A DNA stretch of 64,000 nt, from assembly GCA_963575745.1 (NCBI GenBank), contig CAUYUJ010014604.1:623023-687022 (forward strand), read 5' to 3'. Origin of the DNA: Prorocentrum cordatum. Its lineage: Eukaryota; Sar; Dinophyceae; Prorocentrales; Prorocentraceae. A program made the position numbers and the translations under genes. Below the pieces are notes generated by a model, which made no database searches, was not told the origin of the DNA, and was given only the letters and a program-made list of their open reading frames with translations. Positions 10,395-19,200 of this stretch are shown here, piece after piece. How positions within the stretch are numbered: the first letter of the stretch is position 1; each line of letters starts with the position of its first letter.

Positions 10395-11710
10395 GATGGG
10401 TCTTCAGCCCTTGGAGCGACTTTTGACACAGTTGAGCGAGCCTTCAGCTCCAGGCGCTCAGGTACATCTAGCAATCTCAGAAATGAAGAGCCTTCAGCTC
10501 GAGAGCCTGAGACGGCACTATTGGTCTTCGGGAGCGCTGCTGGGCATGTGGCCACAAGCGGCGACAGGAGTCGCCGCGTGCCCGCCTTCCCTGGAGTTGT
10601 CAGCACTACTCGAACAGACAACGGGCCTTCAGCCCGAGGGGCCCCCAGCGAGGCAGCAGCTTCGATCGACCCAGCAGCCTTGGACGCCCCAAGCGGACGC
10701 CTCAGCGCCATGGTCGATCCTGCGACCAGTCAGCTCCCTGGACACTCCCTTAATCCCGAAGACTTTCGTCAGCCGCCCGCCCCCCGGTCAGACAGGCGCG
10801 GACGTGACGAGCCTTCAGCTCGAGATTCTCATGCGGAGCGAGCCTTCAGCTCGAGGGTCCAAGACGCAGCGGGAGGTGGCATATTTGATATAGAAGATAG
10901 GCCTTCAGCCCTTGGATTGGGCTGGGTCAATCTGGCAAACGACCGGGGCCCACGGGGCCAGAAATCTCCGGAAAATCACCGGGGGAATCTCCGGGCCACG
11001 ACAAATCTGCGACGGAATCTCCGGAAAATCTCCGGCCCCCAGAATCTCCTGCGAAATCTCCGGGGGAATCTCCGGGAAATCTCCGGGCCCCGAAAATCTC
11101 CGGGGAAATCCCCGGGGCCCCGAAAATCTTCGGGAAATCACCAGAAAATCTCCGGGAAATCTCCGGACCCCGAAAATCTCCGGGAAATTCCCGGGGAATC
11201 TCCGGAAAATCTCCGGGAAATCTCTGGGAATTTTCAGACGAGATTTCGCGAAGGATTTCGCATGATTTTCCGGGGGGATTCAAGTGGCGAAGATTTTTTG
11301 GAGATTCCGTTTGAGATTCCAACATGCGAAGATTTTTTGGGGATTTTATTTCCGGCGCAACATTGATTGAAGATCCGCGGGGAGATTTTTTGGAGATCCC
11401 AGATCGCCTCTTGGAGATTCTCGGGGGGTCTAGTTTGCCAGAATCGACCCAGCCCAACCCTTGGAGCGACCTGTGAGACAGCAGAGCGGGCCTTCAGCTC
11501 GAGGCTCCAAGGCGCATCCAGCCACCTCAGAGGTGACGAGACTTCAGCTCGAGAATCTGGGACGGCACCAAGGGCTGCCGAGAGCGCCGACGGGCATGTG
11601 GCCACGAGCGGTGACGGGAGGTGCCCCTCGCCCGCCGCCTCTCCTGGATTTGACAAGGCCGAACGCGCAGAAAGGGGGCCTTCATCCCGAGGAGCTTCCA
11701 GCGAGGTCGT
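10395..11710 (+). repeat. 504-bp repeat units in block 1 (one interrupted by a MITE)
   Basis: A unit starts at 10395 (GATGGGTCTTCAGCCCTTGG) and the next at 10896, 501 bp later. The second is split by the MITE at 10917-11457 and resumes at 11458 with CCCTTGGAGCGACCTGTGA. Each unit carries several CTTCA-loop hairpins. They match the array at 17133-19150. Confidence 0.8.
10917..11457. mobile_element. 541-bp MITE-like DNA transposon with TIRs and 8-bp TSD
   Basis: The left terminus TTGGGCTGGGTCAATCTGGC (continuing AAAC to 10940) is the inverse of the right terminus (11433-11457, GTTTGCCAGA..GACCCAGCCCAA), matching at 22 of about 25 positions. The flanks are a perfect 8-bp duplication CCCTTGGA (10909-10916 and 11458-11465). 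Removing the element plus one duplication copy restores the sequence of the other 504-bp repeat units (CAGCCCTTGGAGCGACCTG), which confirms the insertion. The interior has no transposase: it holds about 15 degenerate AATCTCCGGGAA repeats (10965-11230), then an AT-richer part with GAAGATTTTTTGGAGATT repeats. The 8-bp duplication suggests a hAT-like source, but the family is not identified. Confidence 0.88.
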
Positions 11711-12133
11711 AGCCCATTGCTCCCCCCCTGGCAACAGTATCTTGGCGACAGGTGGGATTGCTGCTGAGGGAGCGCCCGCAGTCGATGACCAGCCTCCTCC
11801 CGAGAAGAGTTCCACGACGCCTCCCCGAGCGGATGGTGGAGGTTATCCCGAGCCTCCTCGCAGCATCGAGGGCCAGGAGTTCACGCCGGAGTGCGTGTGC
11901 GTGCGGGCCACAGACGGGCGCGTGTTTGCGATCGGCACCGACCCTCCAGCCAGCGCCTCCGAGGCCATCCCCGTGGCCGACGGTCGACGCGGAGCCCGCC
12001 ACTTGCAAAGCCTGGGGCTGTCGACGCAGCTGGTTGGCGGCGAGACCCAACAACGCCCCGCTGGGACTCTGCCCGCCGCCGTCCCTGGTACTCTCGAAGA
12101 CCCCTTGCCGGGTAACCACGAACGCGCCTTGCA

Positions 12134-13474
12134 GTGGCAGGACGTCGAGGCCGTCCGCCAGCTTGTCGAGATAAGTCCCTTCGTGCTATTCGCCCTCGTT
12201 CCCCTGTCAGCGAATCCGCCCGAACGGACAGCGAGCCGCAGCCACTCGCGCCCGAAGGCCGGGCCACGCTGAGGAAGGCGACCCCCGTCCTGGCGAAAGA
12301 AACGGTGTCTGGCAACGTGCCTGGGCCAGGTGCGACCCGCAGCGCTCCCGCGCTTGACGAAAGTCACGCTGCGACAGACGGGGGCGCGCTCGTGGGCGAG
12401 GGCGGTCGCGGGTCTGATGGCGAGCGTCAACGGGAGGGGTCTGCCCCCGCTTACCACAGTGCAGCAGTCCTCTCAGCCCCAGCTGCTGGAGGCGACTCGG
12501 CCTTTACTTGGCGGCCAACCGCGCTGCCCGCGCCAACCCGCAAGTCCCCGCCGGACTTCCGTGCACCAGTTGCCGCCGCGCCCCGCGAAGCCATAGACGA
12601 TTCCGGCGGCGGGCCCAACCAGTCAGATCAGTCGCAGAGCAGCGTGCGTGAGCAGCATACGGAGCAGGAGCCGGAAGAGCCCGATGAGCAGGGGCTGCCG
12701 GCCGCCCACGGGGAGGGCGCGGAAGTAACGCCAGCGCAGAAAAGGGAGCACGGGCAAGAACAGGAACAGACAACCACCCACCGCCTCACTCCCCTGGCTG
12801 ACGCCACCTGCCGTGGCCCCTCCCTCCCAGGCAAGGGCGCGAGCTCGAGCGCCGAGGAGCGCCGGCAGTGCGGCCGGCACGTTCTCCCAGCGCGTCTTCG
12901 TGACAGCGGGTGGACGCCCCGCCTAGCCTCTGTGACTGGCCACCCTCCAGTCTCCCCGCTGCCCCTGGGCCGAAACCTGGCCAGCGGCGCCGACCGCGCT
13001 GGCGGGTCGGGCGGGCGGCAGACGGCAGGCGGCGGACGCAGCAGCAGCAGCCGCAGAAGCAGCAGCAGGCGCCGCGCCGAGGACCAGCCGCTGACCACCC
13101 CGCCCCGGGTTGGGGGTCCCGCCGCGCGTCACTGTCCAGAACCTTTAGACCCAGACACGGGACAGCAGCTATGTAAAACAAAGATCGGCGACATCCAGTG
13201 GGACCTCCCCGGGGAGACACCTGGCGAGACGATAAAGCGGCTTCGGGCCTCCCTGGGAGCGAGGTTCACAGGCGCCTGGCGCGCGTTCGCCCGGCAGCAC
13301 GCCTTGCCTAGCTGCAAGGGCGCGCTCGACCCGCGGCGGCGCGACCAGCAAACGTGCGTCAACTTCCTGTCGTCCTTCCGCTGCCGCTTCAACTGTGACG
13401 TGCGGGCCATGGGCGACGCACTGGACCTCGGCGTTGACTGGGCGCAGGTGCGGCTTCGGTACCTGGGTGAGTGA
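12134..13474 (+). CDS. Hypothetical retroelement protein, C-terminal part (block 1)
   Basis: A 446-codon frame overlaps the end of the previous one in a different phase. The first two thirds are rich in R, P, S, G and E. From about residue 320 the sequence becomes less biased. The last 45 residues (VNFLSSFRCRFNCD, GVDWAQVRLRYL) resemble the end of the block 2 cysteine-rich ORF (INSFLEDWKGCGYN, RIDWDKLRADYL at 43216-43331), so a short conserved C-terminal domain exists. It ends at TGA before the repeat block at 13547. Function unknown. The start is uncertain, since the frame simply opens inside the overlap. Confidence 0.45.
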   Translation: MAGRRGRPPACRDKSLRAIRPRSPVSESARTDSEPQPLAPEGRATLRKATPVLAKETVSGNVPGPGATRSAPALDESHAATDGGALVGEGGRGSDGERQREGSAPAYHSAAVLSAPAAGGDSAFTWRPTALPAPTRKSPPDFRAPVAAAPREAIDDSGGGPNQSDQSQSSVREQHTEQEPEEPDEQGLPAAHGEGAEVTPAQKREHGQEQEQTTTHRLTPLADATCRGPSLPGKGASSSAEERRQCGRHVLPARLRDSGWTPRLASVTGHPPVSPLPLGRNLASGADRAGGSGGRQTAGGGRSSSSRRSSSRRRAEDQPLTTPPRVGGPAARHCPEPLDPDTGQQLCKTKIGDIQWDLPGETPGETIKRLRASLGARFTGAWRAFARQHALPSCKGALDPRRRDQQTCVNFLSSFRCRFNCDVRAMGDALDLGVDWAQVRLRYLGE

Positions 13475-13609
13475 CGGCGCGGGCTGGGGGCGCCAGGCGG
13501 CGAAGGGCCACGCTGTTCGCCGCGCACCCATGATGGGCCAGAAACAGTGGAAGGTCGTCACCTAAGCTGCGGGCGCGCCCGCCCTTGCTTCACCTCATTT
13601 CACTCTGGC

Positions 13610-13900
13610 CGCTCCTCCTTCCTATCGGCGTGTGGCATGAGCCCAAGCTATCACATTGCCAGTCGCCGGGGCTGTCGGCCACCTCCTCTTTTCCCCTTGC
13701 CCCCCCCCCCCCCCTGGCTTCCGTTTCCCCCCCCATCTCTGCTTTGGGAAGGACGAGCCGGACCGAGCGCATTCCGCCCGCGTCCCCGAGAGCTCCCAGC
13801 GAGACAGCAGCTTTGATCGACCCAGCAGCCCGGGACGCCCCAAGCGGACGCCTCAGCGCCGTGGTCGATGAAGCGACCAGTCAACTCCCTGGACATTAGC
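13610..13900 (+). repeat. R1 fragment fused to a partial 504-bp unit
   Basis: A short R1 copy (CCTATCGGCGTGTGGC, CACATTGCCAGTCGCC) is followed by a C-rich run (13700-13712) and a partial 504-bp unit (GAGACAGCAGCTTTGATCGA, GACCAGTCAACTCCCTGGAC). It continues the duplication mosaic. Confidence 0.7.
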
Positions 13901-13925
13901 GGGATGCAGCATAATGGATGTAGAT

Positions 13926-15063
13926 GATGGGCCTTCAGCCCTTGGAGCGGCCAGTAATGCAGCAGAGCGAGCCTTCAGCTCGAGACTCCAACTCGCATCC
14001 AGCAACCTCAGAGGCGACGAGCCTTCAGCTCGAGATTCGGAGACGGCACCGGCGGTCCTCTGGAGTGCTGCCGGGCGGGCGGGCACGAGTGGCGTCGGGA
14101 GTCGCCGCGCGCCTGCCGCCCTTCCTGGAGTTGACAGCATCGCACGCGCAGAAAATGGGCCTTCAGCCCGAGGAGCTCCCAGAGAGACAGCAGCCTTGAC
14201 CGACCCCGCAGCCTGGGATGCCCCAAGCGGGCCGCTCGGAGCCGAGGGCGATGCATCGAGCAGTCAACTCCCTGGACACTCCTGGAATTCCGAAGACTTT
14301 CGTCAGACACCCGCCCCCCAGTCGGACAGTCGCGGAAGTGACGAGCCTTCAGCTCGAGATACTCGCTCTGAACGAGCCTTCAGCTCGAGAGCCCAAGGCG
14401 CAGGGGGGGCAGCAGAGCGTACATAGAAGACGGGCCTTCAGCCCTCGTGGCGACCTGTGATGCAGCAGAACGAGCCTTCAGCTCGAGGCTCCGAGGCACA
14501 GCCAGCAACCTTTGAGAATAGGGCCTTCAGCTCGAGAATCGGAGACAGTCCCAACGGTCTTCGAGAGGTGCCGCTGGCAGGTGGCCACGAGCGGCGACGG
14601 GAGGCGCCGCTCGCCTGCCGCCGTTCCTGGAGTTGACGATGCTGAGCACGCAGAGAATGGGCCTTGAGCCCGAGGAGCTCCCAGCGAGACAGCAGCTTGG
14701 ATCGACCCAGCAGCCTGGGACGCCCCAGGCGGACGCCTCGGCGCCGGGGTCGATGCAACGACCAGTCAACTCCCTGGACACGCCCGTAATCCCGAAGACT
14801 TTCGTCAGCCACCCGCCCCCCAGTCGGACCGTCGGACGTGGCGAGCCTTCCGCTCGAGACTCCCGCGCTGGACGTGCCTTCCGCTCGAGGGTCCAGGGCG
14901 TTCTGGGCACCCGCAGAAGTGACGAGCCTTCTGCTCAGGATCCAGAAACTGTTCCAGTGGACTTAGAGGGGGGCGCCGAGGCCGTGACCACGAGGGGAGG
15001 CGACCTCGACCCTCCTGGGACTCCTGACGCCCTTCTCCCTGGAGGTACGGGCGCCGACACCTG
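13926..15063 (+). repeat. 504-bp repeat array in block 1, about 2.2 units
   Basis: Units begin at 13926 and 14429, 503 bp apart, so the frame differs between the two; a single long ORF is not maintained (frames 13914-14426 and 14633-15064). The last partial unit parallels 18645-19345 as far as GAGACTGGCCTTC (15102-15114). After that the sequence switches to the 3' module shared with 43907 onward, so 15114-15117 is a rearrangement breakpoint. Confidence 0.8.
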
Positions 15064-15116
15064 AGTCGCGCCCGGCCCCCGCGCAGCAACCTCTCAGGAG
15101 AGACTGGCCTTCGTGC

Positions 15117-16038
15117 CTGCTTGCGGCTTTCTGCCGCCCCCCCTGGCACGCGCACTTCCTGCCTTTGGATGCAAGTGTGCGTGCCAGTAATATCGTCCAC
15201 ACGGCAATCTCGGTTGCGTGTGGACCCGGGGCCCCTGGCCTCACTGTAGTTGTTTTCACCTGCTAGGCCCAGCCTGGCGCGCGGTTGTGGGCGATCCGGT
15301 GGTTTTCGCTTGTCCATAGATTGCGCCACTCCCTGGATTCTACCAGCTTCTACGGCCTTCAGCCGTGCCCCCTGGAACGATGTGGCTGTGAGGGACGCGT
15401 CTTGGGTATGCGACGGTCCCGTCCCTCGGGTGCTACCATGCGTAGGCGTGTGGGTGGCGCTGGGTCGCATTGATCGGTGCACTTCTCAGCGACCAACGAG
15501 TTCTCACCGTGGGGCTTCGTGCACCTTGCTGCATTCTGACCAGATCGCTGGTCCCTTGGACGCAGGCGCATCTCAGCAGTAGAAGGTTCTTCCTCGGGCG
15601 ATTTAGGCTTCCACTCCCTGGATGCGTGTTCTGACGTCGCGACGGTTTGCTGGCGCCGTCAGTTTACTTTTCCCGCTGGACTGCGTCGCCAGTGTCAGTC
15701 TGCCCATGCCCGTCAGACTCCCTGGATTGACGTCCCGCACGGAAATCGTTCCCTATCTCTGTTCGTCCGTTTCGTTCACAGTGGGAACGCCTAGCGCGCC
15801 ATTTCGGCTGCGCTCGGCTCTGCTCGGAGGCTGACCTCTCAGACTCCCTGGGTGCGCCGTTGCGTGTTCACCTCGGGGGTTGCCCGGCAGACTCCCTGGA
15901 TTTGCACGCCCTGGCTTCTCAGACGCCCTGGGTTGCCGCTGCCCGCCGCCTGACCGCGGCTCCGCGCGCGCCCGCCCCCTCGTCGCGGCCGCGGCCCGAC
16001 CGCGACCGCCTGCCGCTGGCGCTTCCGCCCGCAGCCGT
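15117..16038 (+). repeat. 3' module of block 1 (shared with block 2)
   Basis: This segment matches 43907-44821 in order and spacing: GGCACGCGCACTTCCTGCC, TTTTCACCTGCT, a GGCCTTCAGCCGTG hairpin, TTGATCGGTGCACTTC, GACCAGATCGCTGGTCC, CGACGGTT(T/C)GCTGGCG, then several AGACTCCCTGG words and finally CGCTGGCGCTTCCGCC before the A-run. No frame is conserved between copies, so it looks like a 3' untranslated region or tail of a retroelement. Confidence 0.8.
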
Positions 16039-16066
16039 AAAAAAAAAAAAAACGTATTCCCACCAG
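16039..16066 (+). other. A14 run followed by CGTATTCCCACCAG (3' boundary)
   Basis: Fourteen A end in AAAAC, followed by GTATTCCCACCAG. AAAAG/AAAAC is the sequence reported at polyadenylation sites in tandem dinoflagellate genes. The same A-run plus (T)ATCCCCACCAG word occurs at 44822, 45008, 45834, 46047 and 46256, and without the A-run at 6671 and 45951. It marks the end of block 1. Confidence 0.6.
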
Positions 16067-16069
16067 GTT

Positions 16070-16088
16070 CCGTTGTCCTTGGCTCAAG
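16070..16088 (+). other. DinoSL-like sequence at the start of block 2
   Basis: CCGTTGTCCTTGGCTCAAG ends with the ten bases TTGGCTCAAG that end the dinoflagellate spliced leader, and begins CCGT as the leader does. It lies 17 bases after the A-run of block 1 and about 165 bases before the first ATG of block 2. The likely reading is a leader captured when a trans-spliced element RNA was reverse-transcribed. Confidence 0.55.
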
Positions 16089-16252
16089 CCGTCTCTGGGC
16101 CCCGGCCACTCGGCCGGGTCTCCTAGCTCAAGGGGCCCCCCCTAGGAGTTTTTCGGGCCGCGCGTTTCCCCCGGGGCCGCGCCGCCATAGCAGACTCCCT
16201 GGATTCCTCTTCGTCGGCTACGCGCTGCTGCCTGGCCCAGGTCGGGCTTAGT

Positions 16253-19200
16253 ATGGATGGGCGACCGATCGGCGGCGGTCCTGACACCCCTGGTGCGACG
16301 ATGACCGCGTCGCCAGTCGAGGACCGCGTGGCCAACGGACTGGCAGACTCAAGGCATCCTCACCCCGGATCACAGGACACCATCCCGCCAGGGCAGCCGT
16401 CGCCCCTCGCCCCCTGGGATGTGAATGCTCCCGCCGACGCTGTGTGCACACGAGAACCGATGGCCTTCAGCCAAACGGGAAGTCGGGGAGATATGTTCAA
16501 CCCCGCGATACACACTGACATAGCGACCTTCAGTCGCTCCCCTGAATTTGATAACTACAGGCATGACGCCCTCCCGCCTAGCTTATCCCCCCCTCTCTCA
16601 CCCCCACCCTTCCCATGCCCATTGCTGGGCGCCCAATCTCCTTTTCTCCAGGCGGAGCAGGGCAGAGCTGGATCGCCCGCGGCGATGCCAGGATCATGGG
16701 GGGGGCGAGGGCCCCGCTCCAGAACAAGCGAACGCCCCGACGGACCCAGGTTCGCTCGGGCCGCGTACTGACGATTGGCCGAGGGATGCCCCCGACGACC
16801 GACTCAGGGGCCTCAACGACGATGATGGGGGGACTAGGGATTTGGCCCCCCCAGAGGGTGACCGCGGATGCGTCAGGAGGGGAGGCAGGCAGACGCCTAC
16901 CCTCGGACCCCACTCGCATCATAGAGGCTTGCGCCTTCACTCCGCCGAACGCCCCCTCCTGGGCGCTTCTGTGCTGAGAGAAGCAGCCTTCAGCTGCGAA
17001 TCGGCCAGCCCTGACACCGCGGAGACCCATGCCCACGCCGCGCAGCCGACTTCCCCTGCGGACGTTGACAGAGGGCCTGACGGCTTTCGCCGCACCCCCG
17101 CTGCCCCCCTCGGATGCAGCATGGACATGGAAGATGGGCCTTCAGCCCTTGGAGCGAACTGTGACATAGCAGAACGAGCCTTCAGCTCGAGGCTCCAAGG
17201 CACATCTAGCAACCTCAGAGATGACGAGCCTTCAGCTCGAGAGTCGGAGACGGCACCAATGGTCGTCGGGAGTGCCGCTGGGCATGTGGCCACGAGCGGC
17301 GACGGGAGTCGCCGCGCGCCCGCCGCCCTCCCTGGAGTTGACAGCACTGCGCACCTTGAGAACGGGCCTTCAGCCCGAGGAGCTCCCAGCGAGACAGCAG
17401 CGCTGGCCGACCCCGCAGCCTGGGGCGCCCCAAGCGGGCGGCTCGGCGCCGAGGGCGATGCATCGACCAGTCAACTCCCTGGGCACTCCTGGAACCCCGA
17501 AGACTTTCGTCAGCCGTCCGCCCCCCAGTCGGACAGTCGCGGACGTGACGAGCCTTCAGCTCGAGATTCTCATACTGACCGAGCCTTCAGCTCGAGGGTC
17601 CAAGGGGTAGCGGGGTGCAGCAGAATGGACATAGAGGATGGGCATTCAGCCCTTGGAGCGATCTGTGATGCAGCAGAACGAGCCTTCAGCTCGAGACCCC
17701 AAGGCGCATCTGGCAACCTCAGAGGTGATGAGCCTTCAGCTCGAGAGTCGGAGACGGCACCAATGGTCTTCGGGAGTGCCACTGAGTATGTGGCCACGAG
17801 CGGCGACAGGAGTCGCCGCGCGCTCGCCGCCCTCCCTGGAGTTGACAGCATTGCGCACCTAGAGAGCGGGCCGTCAGCCCGAGGAGCTCCCAGCGAGACA
17901 GCAGCGCTGGCCGACCCCGCAGCCTGGGGCGCCCCTAGCGGGCTGCTCGGCGCAGAGGGCGATGCATCGACCAGTCAACTCCCTGGGCACTCCTGGAACC
18001 CCGAAGACTTTCGTCAACCGCCCGCCGCCCAGTCGGATAGTCGCGGACGTGGCGAGCCTTCATCTCGAGATTCTCATATTGAACGAGCCTTCAGCTCGAG
18101 GGTCCAAGGCGTAGTGGGATGCAGCAGAATGGACATAGAAGACGGGCCTTCAGCCCTTGGAGCGACCTGTGATACAGCAGAACGAGCCTTCAGCTCGAGA
18201 CTCCAAGGCACATCTAGCAACCTCAGAGGTGACGAACCTTCAGCCCGAGAAGCGGAGACGGCACCAGCGGTCCTCGGGAGTGCCGGTGGGCATGTGGCCA
18301 CGAGCGGCGACGGGAGTCGCTGCGCGCCCGCCGCCCTTCCTGGAGTTGACAGCATCGCGCGCGCAGAGAATGGGCCTTCAGCCCGGGGAGCTCCCAGTGA
18401 GACAGCAGCTTTGACCGACCCCGCAGCCTGGGGCGCCCCGAGCGGGCTGCTCGGAGCCGAGGGTGACGCATCGAACAGTCAACTCCCTGGGCATTCCTGG
18501 AATCCCGAAGACTTTCGTCAGCCACCCGCCCCCCAGTTGGACAGCCGCGGATGTGACGAGCCTTCAGCTCGAGATTCTCGCACTGAACGAGCCTTCAGCT
18601 TGAGAGCCCAAGGCGCATCGGGATGCAGCAGAATGGACATAGAAGATGGGCCTCCAGCCCTCGTGGCGACCTTTGATGCAGCAGAGCGAGCCTTCGGCTC
18701 GAGGCTCCAAGGCACAGCTGGCAACCTCAGAGATGACGAGCCTTCAGCTCGAGAATAGGAGACGGCACCAATGGTCGTCGGGAGTGCCGCTGGGCATGTG
18801 GCCACGAGCGGCGACGGGAGTCGCCGCGCGCCCGCCGCCGTTCCTGGAGTTGACAGCGCTGCGCACGCAGAGAATGGGCCTTCAGCCCGAGGTGCTACCA
18901 GCGAGACAGCAGCCTTGATCGACCCCGCAGCCTGGGGCGCCCCAAGCGGGCTGCTCGGCGCCGAGGTCGATGCAACGACCAGTCAACTCCCTGGACACTC
19001 CCGTGACCCCGAAGACTTTCGTCAGCCACCCGCCCCCCATTCGGACAGTCGCGGATGTGACGAGCCGACAGTTCGAGACTCCCACGCTGAACGAGCCTTC
19101 AGCTCGAGGGTCCAAGGCGTACCGGGTAACCGCAGAAGTGGCGAGCCTTCAGCTCAAGATCCAGGAACAGTCCCAATGGACTTAGAGAGAGGCGCCGAGG

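Larger units (their letters stand above)
8095..12272 (+). pseudogene. Repeat-built proline/alanine/serine-rich ORF, broken
   Basis: Plus-strand frames 8095-10359, 10065-11366 and 11367-12272 together read through the repeat mosaic. The protein is low in complexity and made of recurring words such as EPSARE, RAFSSR, NGPSARGAPSE and LPGHS-PEDFRQPPAP, followed by G/P/R-rich sequence (9890-10300). I recognise no domain. The frame switches once between 10065 and 10359. A MITE (10917-11457) interrupts it; with its 8-bp duplication the insertion adds 549 bp, a multiple of three, so the frame is the same on both sides except for one TGA inside the MITE (11364). The sequence resembles the N-terminal part of block 2 (16548-20429). 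Translation is unproven; the conserved unit may be the DNA or RNA hairpins rather than the peptide. Confidence 0.4.
6687..16066 (+). mobile_element. Block 1: retroelement-like block without polymerase genes
   Basis: The block opens with TATCCCCACCAGG followed by a DinoSL-like sequence (6687-6705). It carries repeat-built ORFs (8095-13474) and 504-bp repeat units, and ends with a 3' module (15117-16038) and A14 (16039-16052). The same 3' module and an A-run end block 2 (43907-44829), and the same repeats and 9590-10380-type sequence open block 2. I infer that the two blocks are head-to-tail members of one retroelement family. Block 1 would be a non-autonomous or internally deleted member, because no methyltransferase, endonuclease or RT can be seen in it. 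The outer limits are inferred, not shown by target duplications. Confidence 0.45.

Noticed and set aside
6687-16088. DinoSL-like sites considered as spliced-leader RNA genes
   Set aside because: The leader is incomplete, no GT donor or Sm-like site follows, and there is no tandem SL gene array.
8338-19150. Regular repeats considered as a CRISPR array
   Set aside because: Units are 504 bp, contiguous, without short unique spacers, and the context is eukaryotic.
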